The notes beneath the pieces were generated by a model. The model did not search any database. It saw only the letters and a list, made by a program, of their open reading frames with translations, and had not been told where the DNA came from. A program made the translations under genes and the position numbers. A stretch of 64,000 nucleotides of DNA from JAGHKQ01 sp041920565 (GTDB lineage: Bacteria > Bacillota > Bacilli > Bacillales > Bacillaceae_G). Shown here in pieces: positions 17,353 through 26,683 of the stretch. The DNA lies in NCBI GenBank assembly GCA_041920565.1, contig JBHGXS010000001.1, positions 35,626 through 99,625 on the forward strand, written 5' to 3'. Every line of letters starts with the position of its first letter. Position 1 is the first letter of the stretch.

Positions 17353-18689
17353 TTATGAGGCTTGTTTTCGATAATCCTCTTTCACATCGTATTGTTTGTT
17401 CCATTTTTCTGCGATGAACCCCAAAAGAGCACCTGCAACAGCAGGAATGAACCATCCAAACCCAAAGGAAGAGAAGGGAAGCATATTCATCAAGTTTTGT
17501 AATTGGCCGGATTCAAAACCAAACATTTTCAATCCGTCATATAAAGAACAAAGTCCGGTTAGCAACATGGCGCCTGTATACACTTTTTTAGAGCCTTTAA
17601 AGAAACGGTGGAAAAATGAAAGTGTCACTAGTACGATTGTCAGCGGATAGGACATAACAAGAAATGGTACAGATACAGCAATAATTTGATTCAATCCTAA
17701 GTTGGCAAGTAAAAAGCTGACAATCGTTACTGCAGTAACGCTCCATTTATAACTGACTTTCGGCATCATTTGGTTGAAAAATTGACCGCAAGCCGTAGTG
17801 AGTCCGACGCCGTAGTAAAACAAGCAAGGGTAAAAATAACTCCCAGCAGCACTTTTCCGTTGTTTCCCAAAAGAGCATTAGAAGCATTTGCCAAGATGGT
17901 TGTTCCATTTTCAAATGGACCTTGTTGAGCCATATGAGCACCTGTCCAGCCGATGGAAATGTATACGAGTGCCAGCGCGGCACCTGCGACTACACCGGCC
18001 TTCATTGTATAAGCCGTTAATTGTTTTCTATCTTGAATTCCTTTTTGCTGCAATGAAGTTAAGATGACAATACCGAATGCAAGAGCTGCTAAGGCATCCA
18101 TTGTGGAATATCCATCAATAAATCCTTTGAAAAAAGCTGCTGATTCATATTTTTCTGTCGGCGCCTGCAACGGCGTATCCAGCTGAACAAAAGCTGTGAA
18201 GCATAATACGATGATTGAAAGCAGCAACGCCGGTGTAATCCATTTCCCCATATAATTTACAATGTTAGAAGGGTTTAAGCTTACTAAGTAAACAAGCAGG
18301 AAAAATATAGAACTGAACAGAAGCAAAAGCAATGAACTATGTAAAGAAACGCCTCCCGCAAAAGGTTTCAATCCCATTTCAAATGCCACATTTGCATTAC
18401 GCGGGATTCCGAAGAAGGGTCCGATAGATAAATAAACTACTACTGTAAAGAGAAAGCCGAACATGGGATGAACCCGGCTTCCTAATGCTTGGGCGCCTCC
18501 TTTTACAAGTGAGATAGCTGCTAATACCAATAATGGCAAGCCTACACCTGTAACAATAAATCCGCTGATTGCCACCCAAAACGAAGTTCCGCTCTCCATT
18601 CCTAAAAATGGAGGGAAGATTAAGTTTCCGGCTCAAAAAAACATAGAAAACAGCATAAGTCCGATGAGTAAAGTGTCTCTCTTTTTCAT
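17353..18689 (-). pseudogene. brnQ: Branched-chain amino acid carrier BrnQ, broken by a stop and a frameshift
   Basis: This encodes a sodium/proton-coupled Leu/Ile/Val importer of the LIVCS family. The natural start is ATG 18689 (MKKRDTLLIGLMLFSMFF) with AGAGGAG upstream. An in-frame TGA at 18635-18633 replaces the Gly of the conserved FFGAGNLIFPP motif. A second lesion near 17806, a one-base deletion within ACGGCGTCGG, separates LACFTTA from GLTTACGQFF. The rest of the twelve-helix protein is well preserved, so decay is recent. Translation from an internal ATG at 18599 would still hit the frameshift. A complete T-box leader precedes it. Confidence 0.85.
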
Positions 18690-18720
18690 TTTCATTTCTC
18701 CTCTCTGTTTTTAACCAAAT

Positions 18721-18990
18721 AAAAAAGCTCATCCCTGAATTAGGGACGAGCTTGCTCGCGATACCACCCTACTTCCGCAGTAAATAACGGCTGCGGCTCT
18801 CGATCGACGTACTATCATACGCGTTCCATTGTAACGGCGGACCACCCGGCAAAAGCTTACTGTTTTCGTTCAGCTTTGCATCTCGGAGATGATTTTCGGA
18901 CAAGGCCTGAACATCGACTCTCAGCATGCGTCGATTCTCTGTAGAACAGGATCTCTTCTCTTACTCTTCTCGTCATCGATTTTTGGTTAA
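18721..18990 (-). promoter_or_regulatory. T-box leader upstream of brnQ
   Basis: On the minus strand the leader shows Stem I with GAAGAGTAA and AGAGA elements, the T-box core GGGTGGTATCGCG (18769-18757), and a terminator CTCGTCCCT-AATTC-AGGGATGAG with TTTTTT ending at 18721. T-box RNAs read uncharged tRNA and allow transcription when it accumulates. ATC (Ile) lies in the expected part of Stem I (GAAAATCATC), but I cannot assign the specifier codon with confidence by eye. A branched-chain amino acid tRNA is expected for brnQ. Confidence 0.9.
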
Positions 18991-19002
18991 TTTATGAAAT
19001 TA

Positions 19003-19031
19003 AGATTAGCAGGAGATATTTAGTATGTCAA
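19003..19031 (-). promoter_or_regulatory. Promoter of the T-box/brnQ transcript
   Basis: On the minus strand TTGACA (19031-19026) and TAATCT (19008-19003) are 17 bases apart, ending just upstream of the T-box Stem I. About 35 bases further upstream, ATAAAACGTTTTCA (19066-19079) matches the CcpA cre consensus at 12 of 14 positions, a possible but unproven site. Confidence 0.6.
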
Positions 19032-19246
19032 TCATTATTTAAAATATTAAAAAACATTTAAAATAATAAAACGTTTTCAAGCTGCATCAGCATACTCCTC
19101 TTTATAGCAGAGAGAAGCATTTCTCATACAAAAGTAGCAGTTTTTTCTCATGCTATTTGCGCAAACGCTCTCATTCTATCTTCCGATGTCACCCAATCCT
19201 TTTCTTTCTAAAATAATAGTAAGAACAATAAAGAAAGCGAGAGATT

Positions 19247-19981
19247 ATGATGAATGAAAAACCGGTTGTAATGATTACGGGTGCATCAAAAGGATTGGGT
19301 CGAGCGCTGACGTTAAGATTTGCTGAGAAAGGGGTACAGCTTGCGATTTGTGCAAGAGGAGAAGAGTTGCTGCGTCAGGTGGAACGAGAAGCAAAACAAT
19401 TTGGTGCAGAAGTTATCGCAATTGCTGCCGACACTTCTAACGCGAAAGATGTGAATCGTTTTGTATCTATTGTGGAACAAACATTCGGACAGGTTGATGT
19501 GTTAATTAATAACGCATCAATATTTGGACCGGGACCAACATTGTTGGCAGATTATCCAGATCATGACTTTGCTGAGGTGCTTCGGGTGAATGTATTAAAT
19601 CCATTCCTTGTCACGAAGCGTGTATTACCGGGAATGTTGACGAGAAATAAAGGACGAATTATAAACGTAACCTCAGAAGCGGGCAGAACGGGATTTGCGG
19701 AGTGGGGTGCCTATGGTATCTCAAAGTTCGCAGTAGAAGGTTTAACACAAACGTGGGCTGACGAACTGCAAGATACAGGTGTTAGTGTAAGTATGATCGA
19801 CCCGGGCGAGATGAATACGGAGATGCATGCCATTGCAGTTCCTGGCTGTGATTATGATTTGTCTGATCCTAATGATGTTGCAGATGTGCTTGTCTATCTT
19901 GCTTTAAATGAATCAGTTGACACGAACGGAAAGAGATTTGAGGCACAATCATTGTTAAAAGAAAAGAGAGATCTCGTATGA
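19247..19981 (+). CDS. Short-chain dehydrogenase/reductase, first gene of a three-gene operon
   Basis: This is a 244-residue classical SDR with TGASKGLG at the N-terminus, NNAS, Ser in NVTSEAG and YGISK as the catalytic Tyr-x-x-x-Lys. Tandem ATGs at 19247 and 19250 both follow AGCGAGAG; the start is uncertain by one codon. Its stop overlaps the start of the QueA-like gene (ATGA), and the VOC gene overlaps that one in the same way, so the three are translationally coupled. The conserved-looking coupling suggests a shared pathway, but the substrate is unknown. Confidence 0.87.
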   Translation: MMNEKPVVMITGASKGLGRALTLRFAEKGVQLAICARGEELLRQVEREAKQFGAEVIAIAADTSNAKDVNRFVSIVEQTFGQVDVLINNASIFGPGPTLLADYPDHDFAEVLRVNVLNPFLVTKRVLPGMLTRNKGRIINVTSEAGRTGFAEWGAYGISKFAVEGLTQTWADELQDTGVSVSMIDPGEMNTEMHAIAVPGCDYDLSDPNDVADVLVYLALNESVDTNGKRFEAQSLLKEKRDLV

Positions 19982-21015
19982 TGTTAGCAGCTCGTTCTTT
20001 TCAAGTACCCGAGTATTTAAATGCAAGCATTCCTGCTGAATATAGAGGAATCCGACGCGATCATGTCCGGTTGATGACACTGGATACGATTACGGGACAA
20101 AGTTTCCATAATTATTTTTATCAACTTGATTCTTATTTGCGTGAAGGAGACTTGCTTGTATTAAATAACAGCCGAACCATTCCTGCAGTGTTAAAAGGAA
20201 GAAGCGGAAAGAAATCGATTGAAATTCGGTTATCCCGCCGGTTATCTGACAAGGAATGGGAAGCACTTATAGTAGGAGGCGTATTTGCAGTTGGGGAACA
20301 AATAGATTTACTTGGGGATTTAACTGCTGTTGTTACAGGGAAAGGAAATGAAGCACCGTTAATCACTCTCTCTTTTTCAAAGAGCGGTTTAGATTTATGG
20401 GATATTATATATCGGTATGGAGAGCCTCTGTATTATGAATATATTGAAACCCAATGGCCATTAGAGATGTATCAAACAGTTTATGCATCGGTTCCGGGTT
20501 CCGTGGAAATGCCTTCTGCGGGGAGAGCTTTTTCCTGGAAGCTGCTGAATCAATTGAAGCAAAAAGGAGTGGGTATTGCTTTTATTCAACTGCATGCGGG
20601 GTTAAGTTATTACGGAAATGATCGTTGGCCTAATCCGAGCAAGCATTTTGAAGCATTTTGTGTTCCGGAAGAAACTGCGGAATTGGTCAACAAAACGAAA
20701 AGAAATGGGGGGCGTGTAATTGCAGTAGGAACAACGGTAGTTCGGGCGCTTGAAACAGCCGTTAATCACAACGGGATTGTAGAAACACAGGAAGGGATAA
20801 CACATCTGTATATTCAAAAAGAGTATCCCCTAAAAGCGGTTGATGGCCTCATAACAGGTTTTCATGAACCAGAAGCCAGTCATTTAGATTTACTGACAGC
20901 ATTTATAGATGAAGGGCTTTTGATGAAAGCTTACAGAGAAGCGCTTACATCTGGATGTCTTTGGCATGAGTTCGGTGATATGAATCTTATTTTGCCGGTG
21001 AAGATGAAATCATGA
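19978..21015 (+). CDS. QueA-like SAM:tRNA ribosyltransferase-isomerase paralogue
   Basis: This 345-residue protein has the QueA fold along its whole length: REGDLLVLNNSRTIPAVLKG, MYQTVYA, IAFIQLHAGLSYY, GGRVIAVGTTVVRALET, and LITGFHEPEASHLDL. True QueA transfers the ribosyl part of SAM onto the queuosine precursor in tRNA. Here the AGLHFT-type motif reads AGRAFS and the N-terminus is divergent. There is no tgt, ruv or preQ0 gene nearby; it lies between an SDR and a VOC gene. It is probably a paralogue with another or accessory role, but a tRNA function cannot be excluded. The first ATG overlaps the SDR stop. Confidence 0.8.
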   Translation: MMLAARSFQVPEYLNASIPAEYRGIRRDHVRLMTLDTITGQSFHNYFYQLDSYLREGDLLVLNNSRTIPAVLKGRSGKKSIEIRLSRRLSDKEWEALIVGGVFAVGEQIDLLGDLTAVVTGKGNEAPLITLSFSKSGLDLWDIIYRYGEPLYYEYIETQWPLEMYQTVYASVPGSVEMPSAGRAFSWKLLNQLKQKGVGIAFIQLHAGLSYYGNDRWPNPSKHFEAFCVPEETAELVNKTKRNGGRVIAVGTTVVRALETAVNHNGIVETQEGITHLYIQKEYPLKAVDGLITGFHEPEASHLDLLTAFIDEGLLMKAYREALTSGCLWHEFGDMNLILPVKMKS

Positions 21016-21377
21016 AATGGCATCATGCTGGTATCCAGGTTCAAAACCTAGATGAATCCATACAGTTTTACGAAACGGTATTTGGATTTCAAGTCGAGCA
21101 ATATCTTATGCTGCCGGGTGAGAAAATAGTTTTTCTAAAAAAAGGAGATATAAGAATCGAATTAATTGAATCAGAGGAATTTCTTGTTTCATTTAGCTCC
21201 ATTCATATATCATGGCAAGTTGAAGATATAGAATATTGGATGGGGACATTGCGAGATAAAGGACTTCATCCGGCAGAAGGTCCTTATAAGTTAAAGAACG
21301 GTTGGGTTACCATTTTTTACAAAGGACTTAATAACGAGGTAATCGAGTTACTTCAAGTTAATGATTCATCAGCTTAG
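21012..21377 (+). CDS. VOC-fold (glyoxalase/dioxygenase superfamily) protein
   Basis: This 121-residue single-copy VOC protein begins MKWHHAGIQVQNLDESIQFYE, the first beta-alpha-beta module, and ends with NEVIELLQVN, whose Glu is the usual metal ligand; His near the N-terminus (HHAG) is the other. Members isomerise, cleave or bind small metabolites, or confer drug resistance; no specific role can be given. It overlaps the QueA-like gene by ATGA, so it is made in fixed ratio with it. Confidence 0.85.
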   Translation: MKWHHAGIQVQNLDESIQFYETVFGFQVEQYLMLPGEKIVFLKKGDIRIELIESEEFLVSFSSIHISWQVEDIEYWMGTLRDKGLHPAEGPYKLKNGWVTIFYKGLNNEVIELLQVNDSSA

Positions 21378-21625
21378 TGTGTTATTTATTTTTAAGGCAG
21401 TTTTTCCTTGAGGGAGGACTGCTTTTATAGTGCGCAAAAAAAATATTGGAGTATAATATTTTGATCTGAAAATTTTAAAAATAACATAATTTTGCACTTT
21501 ACGTATGAAGTATCTTATATTAGAATACAGTTCATATACTAGTTCGACACTAGTTGACATTGCGAGTTAAATTTTCGTAATATTCTAAACAATTAGCCTG
21601 TTAGGGTAAGAAAGAAGGGATTGCA

Positions 21626-23035
21626 ATGAATTTATTGCGTAAAAAGTCAGTTTCCGCACTCCTAAGCCAATCGGATAAAAAGGGCGGATCACTGAAGAAA
21701 GACCTCGGTCCATTTGATTTAACAATGTTGGGAATCGGAGCTATTATAGGGACGGGAATTTTCGTCCTAACCGGAGTTGCAGCGGCTGAACACGCAGGAC
21801 CAGCACTTATTTTATCTTTTATCTTATCAGGATTGGCGTGTGTTTTTGCAGCTTTATGTTATTCGGAGTTTGCTTCTACTGTACCGGTATCCGGAAGTGC
21901 ATATACGTATAGCTATGCTACGTTTGGAGAGTTAATTGCGTGGATTTTGGGATGGGATCTTATTCTGGAATATGGCGTAGCATCATCCGCTGTCGCAGCA
22001 GGATGGTCCGGTTATTTTCAAGGACTGTTAGGCGGTTTTGGCATTGAGCTTCCAAAAGCTTTTACGAGTGCTTATAATCCTGAACAAGGGACGTATATCG
22101 ATATTCCTGCAATCTTTATTGTATTGACTATGACATTGTTATTAACTCGCGGAGTAAAGAAGTCCGCACGCTTTAATGCAATTATGGTGTTTATTAAGCT
22201 ATTTGTTGTTTTTCTGTTTATCGGTGTAGGTGCTTTTTATGTAAAACCTGAAAACTGGACTCCATTTATGCCTTTTGGATTTTCCGGTGTAGCTACGGGT
22301 GCGGCAACTGTATTTTTCGCTTACATTGGCTTTGATGCGGTGTCTACTGCGGCGGAGGAAGTAAGAAATCCGCAGCGCAGCATGCCGATTGGCATTATTG
22401 CTTCACTAGCAGTATGTACGGTTTTATACATTGTTGTTTCCCTAGTCTTAACAGGAATTGTTCCTTATGACCAGCTGGGAGTAAAGAATCCGGTAGCGTT
22501 CGCATTGCAATATATTCAACAAGATTGGGTAGCCGGTTTTATTTCTTTAGGGGCAATCACAGGGATTACAACAGTATTGCTTGTCATGATTTACGGCCAA
22601 ACTCGCTTATTCTATGCAATCAGCCGTGATGGATTACTTCCAAAAGCATTTTCTCGTGTAAATGCAAAAACGCAAACACCTGTATGGAACAGCTGGATTA
22701 CAGCGGGAATGATTTCCGTCTTTGCCGGAATCGTTCCTTTAAATAAGCTTGCAGAATTGACTAACATTGGCACCTTGTTTGCTTTTATCGTGGTATCTGC
22801 CGGTGTCATTATCTTACGAAAAACGCAGCCTGATCTGCCTCGTGCCTTTAAGGTTCCGTTGGTACCCTGGATTCCGATATTAGCGATTCTTTTCTGCGGA
22901 TATCTGGTTCTCCAGCTTCCTTCTTCAACATGGATCGGATTTGGAGTATGGCTAGTAATTGGCCTGGCGGTATATTTTGGCTATGGATATAAAAACAGTA
23001 CATTGGAAAAGGAAAAGGAAGAACAAGCAGCTTAA
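21626..23035 (+). CDS. APC-superfamily amino acid permease (cationic/branched type)
   Basis: This is a 469-residue, twelve-helix permease of the CAT/YfnA group. The helix 1 substrate motif GIGAIIGTGIFVLTG, the helix 6 stretch FFAYIGFDAVSTAAEEVRNPQRSMP and the C-terminal helices are intact. It resembles B. subtilis YfnA and the structurally known Geobacillus ApcT-like carriers. Substrates are likely amino acids; which ones cannot be read from sequence. It is monocistronic with AAGAAGGGA before the start and a terminator right after the stop. Confidence 0.87.
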   Translation: MNLLRKKSVSALLSQSDKKGGSLKKDLGPFDLTMLGIGAIIGTGIFVLTGVAAAEHAGPALILSFILSGLACVFAALCYSEFASTVPVSGSAYTYSYATFGELIAWILGWDLILEYGVASSAVAAGWSGYFQGLLGGFGIELPKAFTSAYNPEQGTYIDIPAIFIVLTMTLLLTRGVKKSARFNAIMVFIKLFVVFLFIGVGAFYVKPENWTPFMPFGFSGVATGAATVFFAYIGFDAVSTAAEEVRNPQRSMPIGIIASLAVCTVLYIVVSLVLTGIVPYDQLGVKNPVAFALQYIQQDWVAGFISLGAITGITTVLLVMIYGQTRLFYAISRDGLLPKAFSRVNAKTQTPVWNSWITAGMISVFAGIVPLNKLAELTNIGTLFAFIVVSAGVIILRKTQPDLPRAFKVPLVPWIPILAILFCGYLVLQLPSSTWIGFGVWLVIGLAVYFGYGYKNSTLEKEKEEQAA

Positions 23036-23038
23036 TAT

Positions 23039-23068
23039 AAAGGCGTATCCCTCAGGGGTACGCCTTTT
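23039..23068 (+). terminator. Permease terminator, convergent with the AmiS/UreI gene
   Basis: AAAGGCGTA(T)CCC pairs with GGG TACGCCTTT around TCAG, followed by T. Confidence 0.85.
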
Positions 23069-23081
23069 GCAATAGATGGAA

Positions 23082-23729
23082 TTATGGTGTTACACCGCGA
23101 TTAAGATTTGTATTTGTATCAATTGTTCTATTGCGTTTTAATGCTTTTTTAAAGGTAAAAGCAGAAATACAGAAATATACAATAGAAACCACGTTTGCAT
23201 AAAGCAATAGATTAGATGCAAAACTTGTATTCAAAACTCCTATAAGAGCAAGAAGAGAGGGAATGGTAAGGGTAACCCACGACTGAACAAAAGCAACTTT
23301 TCCGATATACACATCAATCTGCTTCTTTAAGGACATGGATAAGAAGAAGAGGAGCCATAAAAAAGACCACATCACCCATGTTAATGCATTTATGATATCG
23401 TGGAAGTGCACGATAGATACGACAGCATATACAATTGCTATGATGGATACCCAAAGGGAATACCAGCCCAATCCGTTTCCTTCCAATCCTTTTAGCAATG
23501 TGATGCCTACATATAGGTAGGTAAGCCCAAATAAAAAGATAGCAGCGTTATTATATAGGATCCAGTTGCTTTGATCTGATGTAACAATTAAGTAAAACGG
23601 AGTAACTACCTGGAATGTACCGACAAATAAATTGAACACACCAACGCTTTTTTCATCTGCTTTCCCAAAAAGCATAAGGCTATTTAAAAACAGCGTTGCG
23701 CCTGAAAGTAATAAACCAACATATGCCAT
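23082..23729 (-). CDS. AmiS/UreI-family amide or urea channel
   Basis: This is a 215-residue membrane protein with six to seven helices that begins MAYVGLLLSGATLFLNSLMLFG, the family hallmark, and contains ...TWVMWSFLWLLFFL. UreI forms proton-gated urea channels and AmiS is linked to acetamide uptake; no urease or amidase gene is next to it. It is monocistronic. The start agrees with the family, but no Shine-Dalgarno sequence is close to it; the nearest AGGAGG is 53 bases upstream, with a hairpin in between. Confidence 0.87.
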   Translation of the reverse strand: MAYVGLLLSGATLFLNSLMLFGKADEKSVGVFNLFVGTFQVVTPFYLIVTSDQSNWILYNNAAIFLFGLTYLYVGITLLKGLEGNGLGWYSLWVSIIAIVYAVVSIVHFHDIINALTWVMWSFLWLLFFLSMSLKKQIDVYIGKVAFVQSWVTLTIPSLLALIGVLNTSFASNLLLYANVVSIVYFCISAFTFKKALKRNRTIDTNTNLNRGVTP

Positions 23730-23737
23730 AAGGTTTC

Positions 23738-23788
23738 ATACAAGGAACGCAATTAAAAAACTTGGATTCCCTGTATATGCGTCCTCCT
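23738..23788 (-). promoter_or_regulatory. Hairpin between a distant AGGAGG and the AmiS/UreI start
   Basis: On the minus strand AGGAGG (23788-23783) is followed by ATACAGGGAA (23776-23767), a 19-base loop and TTCCTTGTAT (23747-23738), then the ATG at 23729. Folding the 10-bp stem would leave about 14 unpaired bases between AGGAGG and the ATG. Confidence 0.45.
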
Positions 23789-23815
23789 TACATCATAGAT
23801 TTTTTAAAAGCAGAT

Positions 23816-23859
23816 AAGTACTCTCACTTCTGTGTTTCTATGCAGAAGTGAGAGTACTT
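23816..23859. terminator. Perfect 17-bp hairpin downstream of the nucleoside transporter gene
   Basis: AAGTACTCTCACTTCTG and CAGAAGTGAGAGTACTT pair perfectly around a 10-base loop. On the minus strand it lies just past the nucleoside transporter stop and acts as its terminator. Confidence 0.85.
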
Positions 23860-23872
23860 ATTGAATAAGATT

Positions 23873-25051
23873 TTATAAAATGAAGCTTACAATAATTGCG
23901 GATAATACACTTACTAAGGTAGCGCCGTATAATAGCTTTAAGCCAAAACGCGCTACTGTATTTCCTTGCTTTTCACTTAGACCTTTTACAGCACCCGCAA
24001 TGATTCCGATAGATGAAAAGTTCGCAAAGGATACTAAGAATACTGAGATAATGCCCAATGTACGCTGACTCATATCAGATGCCACTTTCCCTAAGTCCAT
24101 CATGGCAACGAATTCATTTGTTACCAGCTTTGTAGCCATAATGCCTCCGGCTGGAACGATTTCAGCTAATGGCACGCCCATGATAAATGCGATAGGTGCA
24201 AAAATATAACCTAAAATTTCTTGGAATGTAATGCCAAATACTAAGTCAAATACATTGTTTACTGCTGCCATTAAAGAAACAAATCCAATCAGCATTGCGC
24301 CAACAATAATGGCAACTTTAAATCCATCAAGGATATATTCCCCTAACATCTCAAAGAAGGTTTGCTTTTCTTCTTGAATTTCCAAAATATCTTCTTGATC
24401 TTCTACTGTATAAGGATTAATGATAGAAGAGATAATAAATCCGCCAAATAAATTTAAGACAATGGCAGTTACTACGTATTTAGGCTCTATCATTGTCATG
24501 TAAGCTCCGACTATGGACATAGAAACTGTTGACATAGCTGAAGCACATAACGTGTAAAGACGGTGAGCCGGTAATTTGCCAAGCTGTTTTTTTACGGTAA
24601 TGAAAACCTCGGATTGTCCAACCATCGCAGAAGCAACGGCATTATAGGACTCTAATTTACCCATGCCGTTAATTTTGCTTAACAATAAGCCAATTCCTTT
24701 CATAATGAACGGAAGGATTTTAAAATGTTGCAAAATACCAATCAACACGGATATAAAAACGATAGGAAGTAACACATTCAGGAAGAAAGGAAATTGTCCT
24801 TTGTTAGTTATTCCTCCGAATACAAACATTACGCCTTCGTTTGCATACTCTAGCAATTTATTAAAAACATCTGCTATCGCTTTAATTAATACTAAGCCAA
24901 AGCGTGTATTTAATAATAGATAAGATAGAACAAGCTGAATAAGAATCATGATGCCGATTGGCTTGTAGTTGATTTTCTTTCTGTCGCTGCTTACGAGCAA
25001 CGCTAATCCAAGAACAGCTAATAATCCTATAATTGAAATCAAGTATTTCAT
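23873..25051 (-). CDS. NupC-type concentrative nucleoside transporter
   Basis: This is a 392-residue CNT-family nucleoside:cation symporter. The start at 25051 (MKYLISIIGLLAVLG) follows GGAGG five bases upstream; ATG 25063 lies upstream of that ribosome binding site. Hallmarks are GKLESYNAVASAMVGQSEVFITVK, MSTVSMSIVGAYM and KLVTNEFVAM, the substrate and ion binding hairpins. It resembles the B. subtilis NupG/YutK/YxjA group. I see no purine riboswitch in the long upstream gap. Confidence 0.9.
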   Translation of the reverse strand: MKYLISIIGLLAVLGLALLVSSDRKKINYKPIGIMILIQLVLSYLLLNTRFGLVLIKAIADVFNKLLEYANEGVMFVFGGITNKGQFPFFLNVLLPIVFISVLIGILQHFKILPFIMKGIGLLLSKINGMGKLESYNAVASAMVGQSEVFITVKKQLGKLPAHRLYTLCASAMSTVSMSIVGAYMTMIEPKYVVTAIVLNLFGGFIISSIINPYTVEDQEDILEIQEEKQTFFEMLGEYILDGFKVAIIVGAMLIGFVSLMAAVNNVFDLVFGITFQEILGYIFAPIAFIMGVPLAEIVPAGGIMATKLVTNEFVAMMDLGKVASDMSQRTLGIISVFLVSFANFSSIGIIAGAVKGLSEKQGNTVARFGLKLLYGATLVSVLSAIIVSFIL

Positions 25052-25063
25052 GGCAGCCTCCAT

Positions 25064-25560
25064 ATAAAATCAATCTAGTTGTGAGACGTATGACATCTGA
25101 CGAAATTGAATATATAACAGTCTATCCCATAAGTCAATAAAAAAATGATAACGATTTCAAAAAAGTAAGTTGGTATTTATAACCATTTTCGAAAGTGCTT
25201 CATTAATATCAATGTATTTTTTAGTTAACACCAATGAAAATTCGATAAAGAATTTTTTACTGGACATAATAAAAATAATTATGAAAATAGTACCAATAAA
25301 TAGTACCTGATAATAAATGAACATTGACATGAGATGATGTAAATTGTTACGATTGAGCATGTGATGTGAGTAAACGGATGTGTAATTTTTGCAATAAGAA
25401 ATCCAGTAAGCCTATCTCATTATTTTCTTGAAGTGAATAAAAGTTATCGTTAAAACTGCTTAATATTTTGAGAATGCTTGAAAAGTCAGTCCGTAAATGA
25501 TTTATTGTTGAGTAAATAATCGTTCTTGCCAATCATGCCTAAGTAATCTTAACAACGAAA
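25064..25560. other. 500-base AT-rich gap between nucleoside transporter and desaturase
   Basis: The gap is AT-rich and holds only weak short minus-strand reading frames (for example a TTG-started 61-codon frame ending at 25347) without supporting ribosome binding sites or family resemblance. It must contain the divergent promoters of the two flanking genes. I see no riboswitch, repeat or clear operator in it. Confidence 0.4.
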
Positions 25561-25572
25561 GAGGGCCGATCT

Positions 25573-26658
25573 ATGAAGGAACTTCATACGTTTGGATGGT
25601 ATGCAGCTCGTGTATCTCCGTATTTACCGAAAGAGGCATTTAAGCCGGTTCCTGCTCGACTTTGGGGCGGACTTGCCTATTTCATCGTTATAGTTGCCGG
25701 AATACTTACCATAGGTTTATTTGATTTTAATATGTGGTTGTATCTCGTCATTTCAGTTATTTTGGGAGCCAGTTTTGCCGGTACGTGTTTTTTAGGGCAC
25801 GAAATTTTGCATGGTACAGTTGTGAGGAAAAAGTGGCTGAGAGATTTACTGGGGGCAATTGCCTTTTTTCCAGTAAGTACAGGGCCTGAGCTTTGGCGAA
25901 AGTGGCACAATATGAATCACCATATTCATACACAGCATGAAGAGCTCGATCCTGATCATTGGTCCACTATAGAGCAGCTGTCTAAGAGGCCGTTTTTGCG
26001 CTCGATGTATCGCTTGCCTCGTTTTATACGTTCGATTTCCTACTTTTGCTTTTTGACCATTAATTTTTCTTTGGTTTCTTTTAATATGTTCGTTCGATAT
26101 GTAAAGGAATTTAATTCAAAGAAAAAGCTGAGCGTTTGGGCTCAATTTATGTTGCCATGGGCAGCTTGGATTGCATTACTATTTTGGATGGGACCAGTCA
26201 AATGGCTGTTCGCTTATGTCTTGCCATTATTAATCGCAAATTTCATAATGAGCAGCTATATTGCTACTAACCATAATTTAAACCCGCTCGTACCCGTGAA
26301 TGATCCATTAGCAAATACTCTTTCTGTTACGGTACCTCGTTGGGTAGATGTTCTTCATTTTAACTTTTCATATCATGCGGAGCATCATTTGTTTCCTGGA
26401 ATGAATCCTAAGTATTATCCGTTAGTAAAGGAACAAATTAAAAAGATGTGGCCTGATCGATATCATGAGATGTCGTTCGGAAGAGCCATGGTTGCACTTT
26501 GGAAAACACCGAGAATTTATCATAACAAGAAAGAATTGATTGATCCAGAGCTTGGCAACACGTACGGCACATTAGGGAATGGTCTTGACTCTAAAGAGAT
26601 CAATGACATGAAAACGGATTCTAAAGAGAGAATTGCTATCAAAAGATCCAGATACTAA
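25573..26658 (+). CDS. Membrane fatty acid desaturase
   Basis: This is a 361-residue di-iron integral membrane desaturase that introduces a double bond into acyl chains of membrane lipids. The three histidine boxes are intact: GHEILHG (HxxxH), HNMNHH (HxxHH) and HAEHH, with four or more hydrophobic helices around them. The start follows AAGAGGGCCGATCT. It differs from the classic Des of B. subtilis in its N-terminus and has no DesKR genes nearby. It is monocistronic with its own terminator; cold or fluidity control is plausible but not shown. Confidence 0.88.
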   Translation: MKELHTFGWYAARVSPYLPKEAFKPVPARLWGGLAYFIVIVAGILTIGLFDFNMWLYLVISVILGASFAGTCFLGHEILHGTVVRKKWLRDLLGAIAFFPVSTGPELWRKWHNMNHHIHTQHEELDPDHWSTIEQLSKRPFLRSMYRLPRFIRSISYFCFLTINFSLVSFNMFVRYVKEFNSKKKLSVWAQFMLPWAAWIALLFWMGPVKWLFAYVLPLLIANFIMSSYIATNHNLNPLVPVNDPLANTLSVTVPRWVDVLHFNFSYHAEHHLFPGMNPKYYPLVKEQIKKMWPDRYHEMSFGRAMVALWKTPRIYHNKKELIDPELGNTYGTLGNGLDSKEINDMKTDSKERIAIKRSRY

Positions 26659-26683
26659 GCGTTTGAATCGTTAAATAGAGTAA

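Noticed and set aside
25347..25532. 61-codon minus-strand frame upstream of the desaturase
   Set aside because: It needs a TTG start without a ribosome binding site and shows no family resemblance; treated as chance in AT-rich DNA.
25064..25560. Purine riboswitch upstream of the nucleoside transporter
   Set aside because: No TATAAT-CC...CTACC...GGGTTT-type core or suitable stems could be found.
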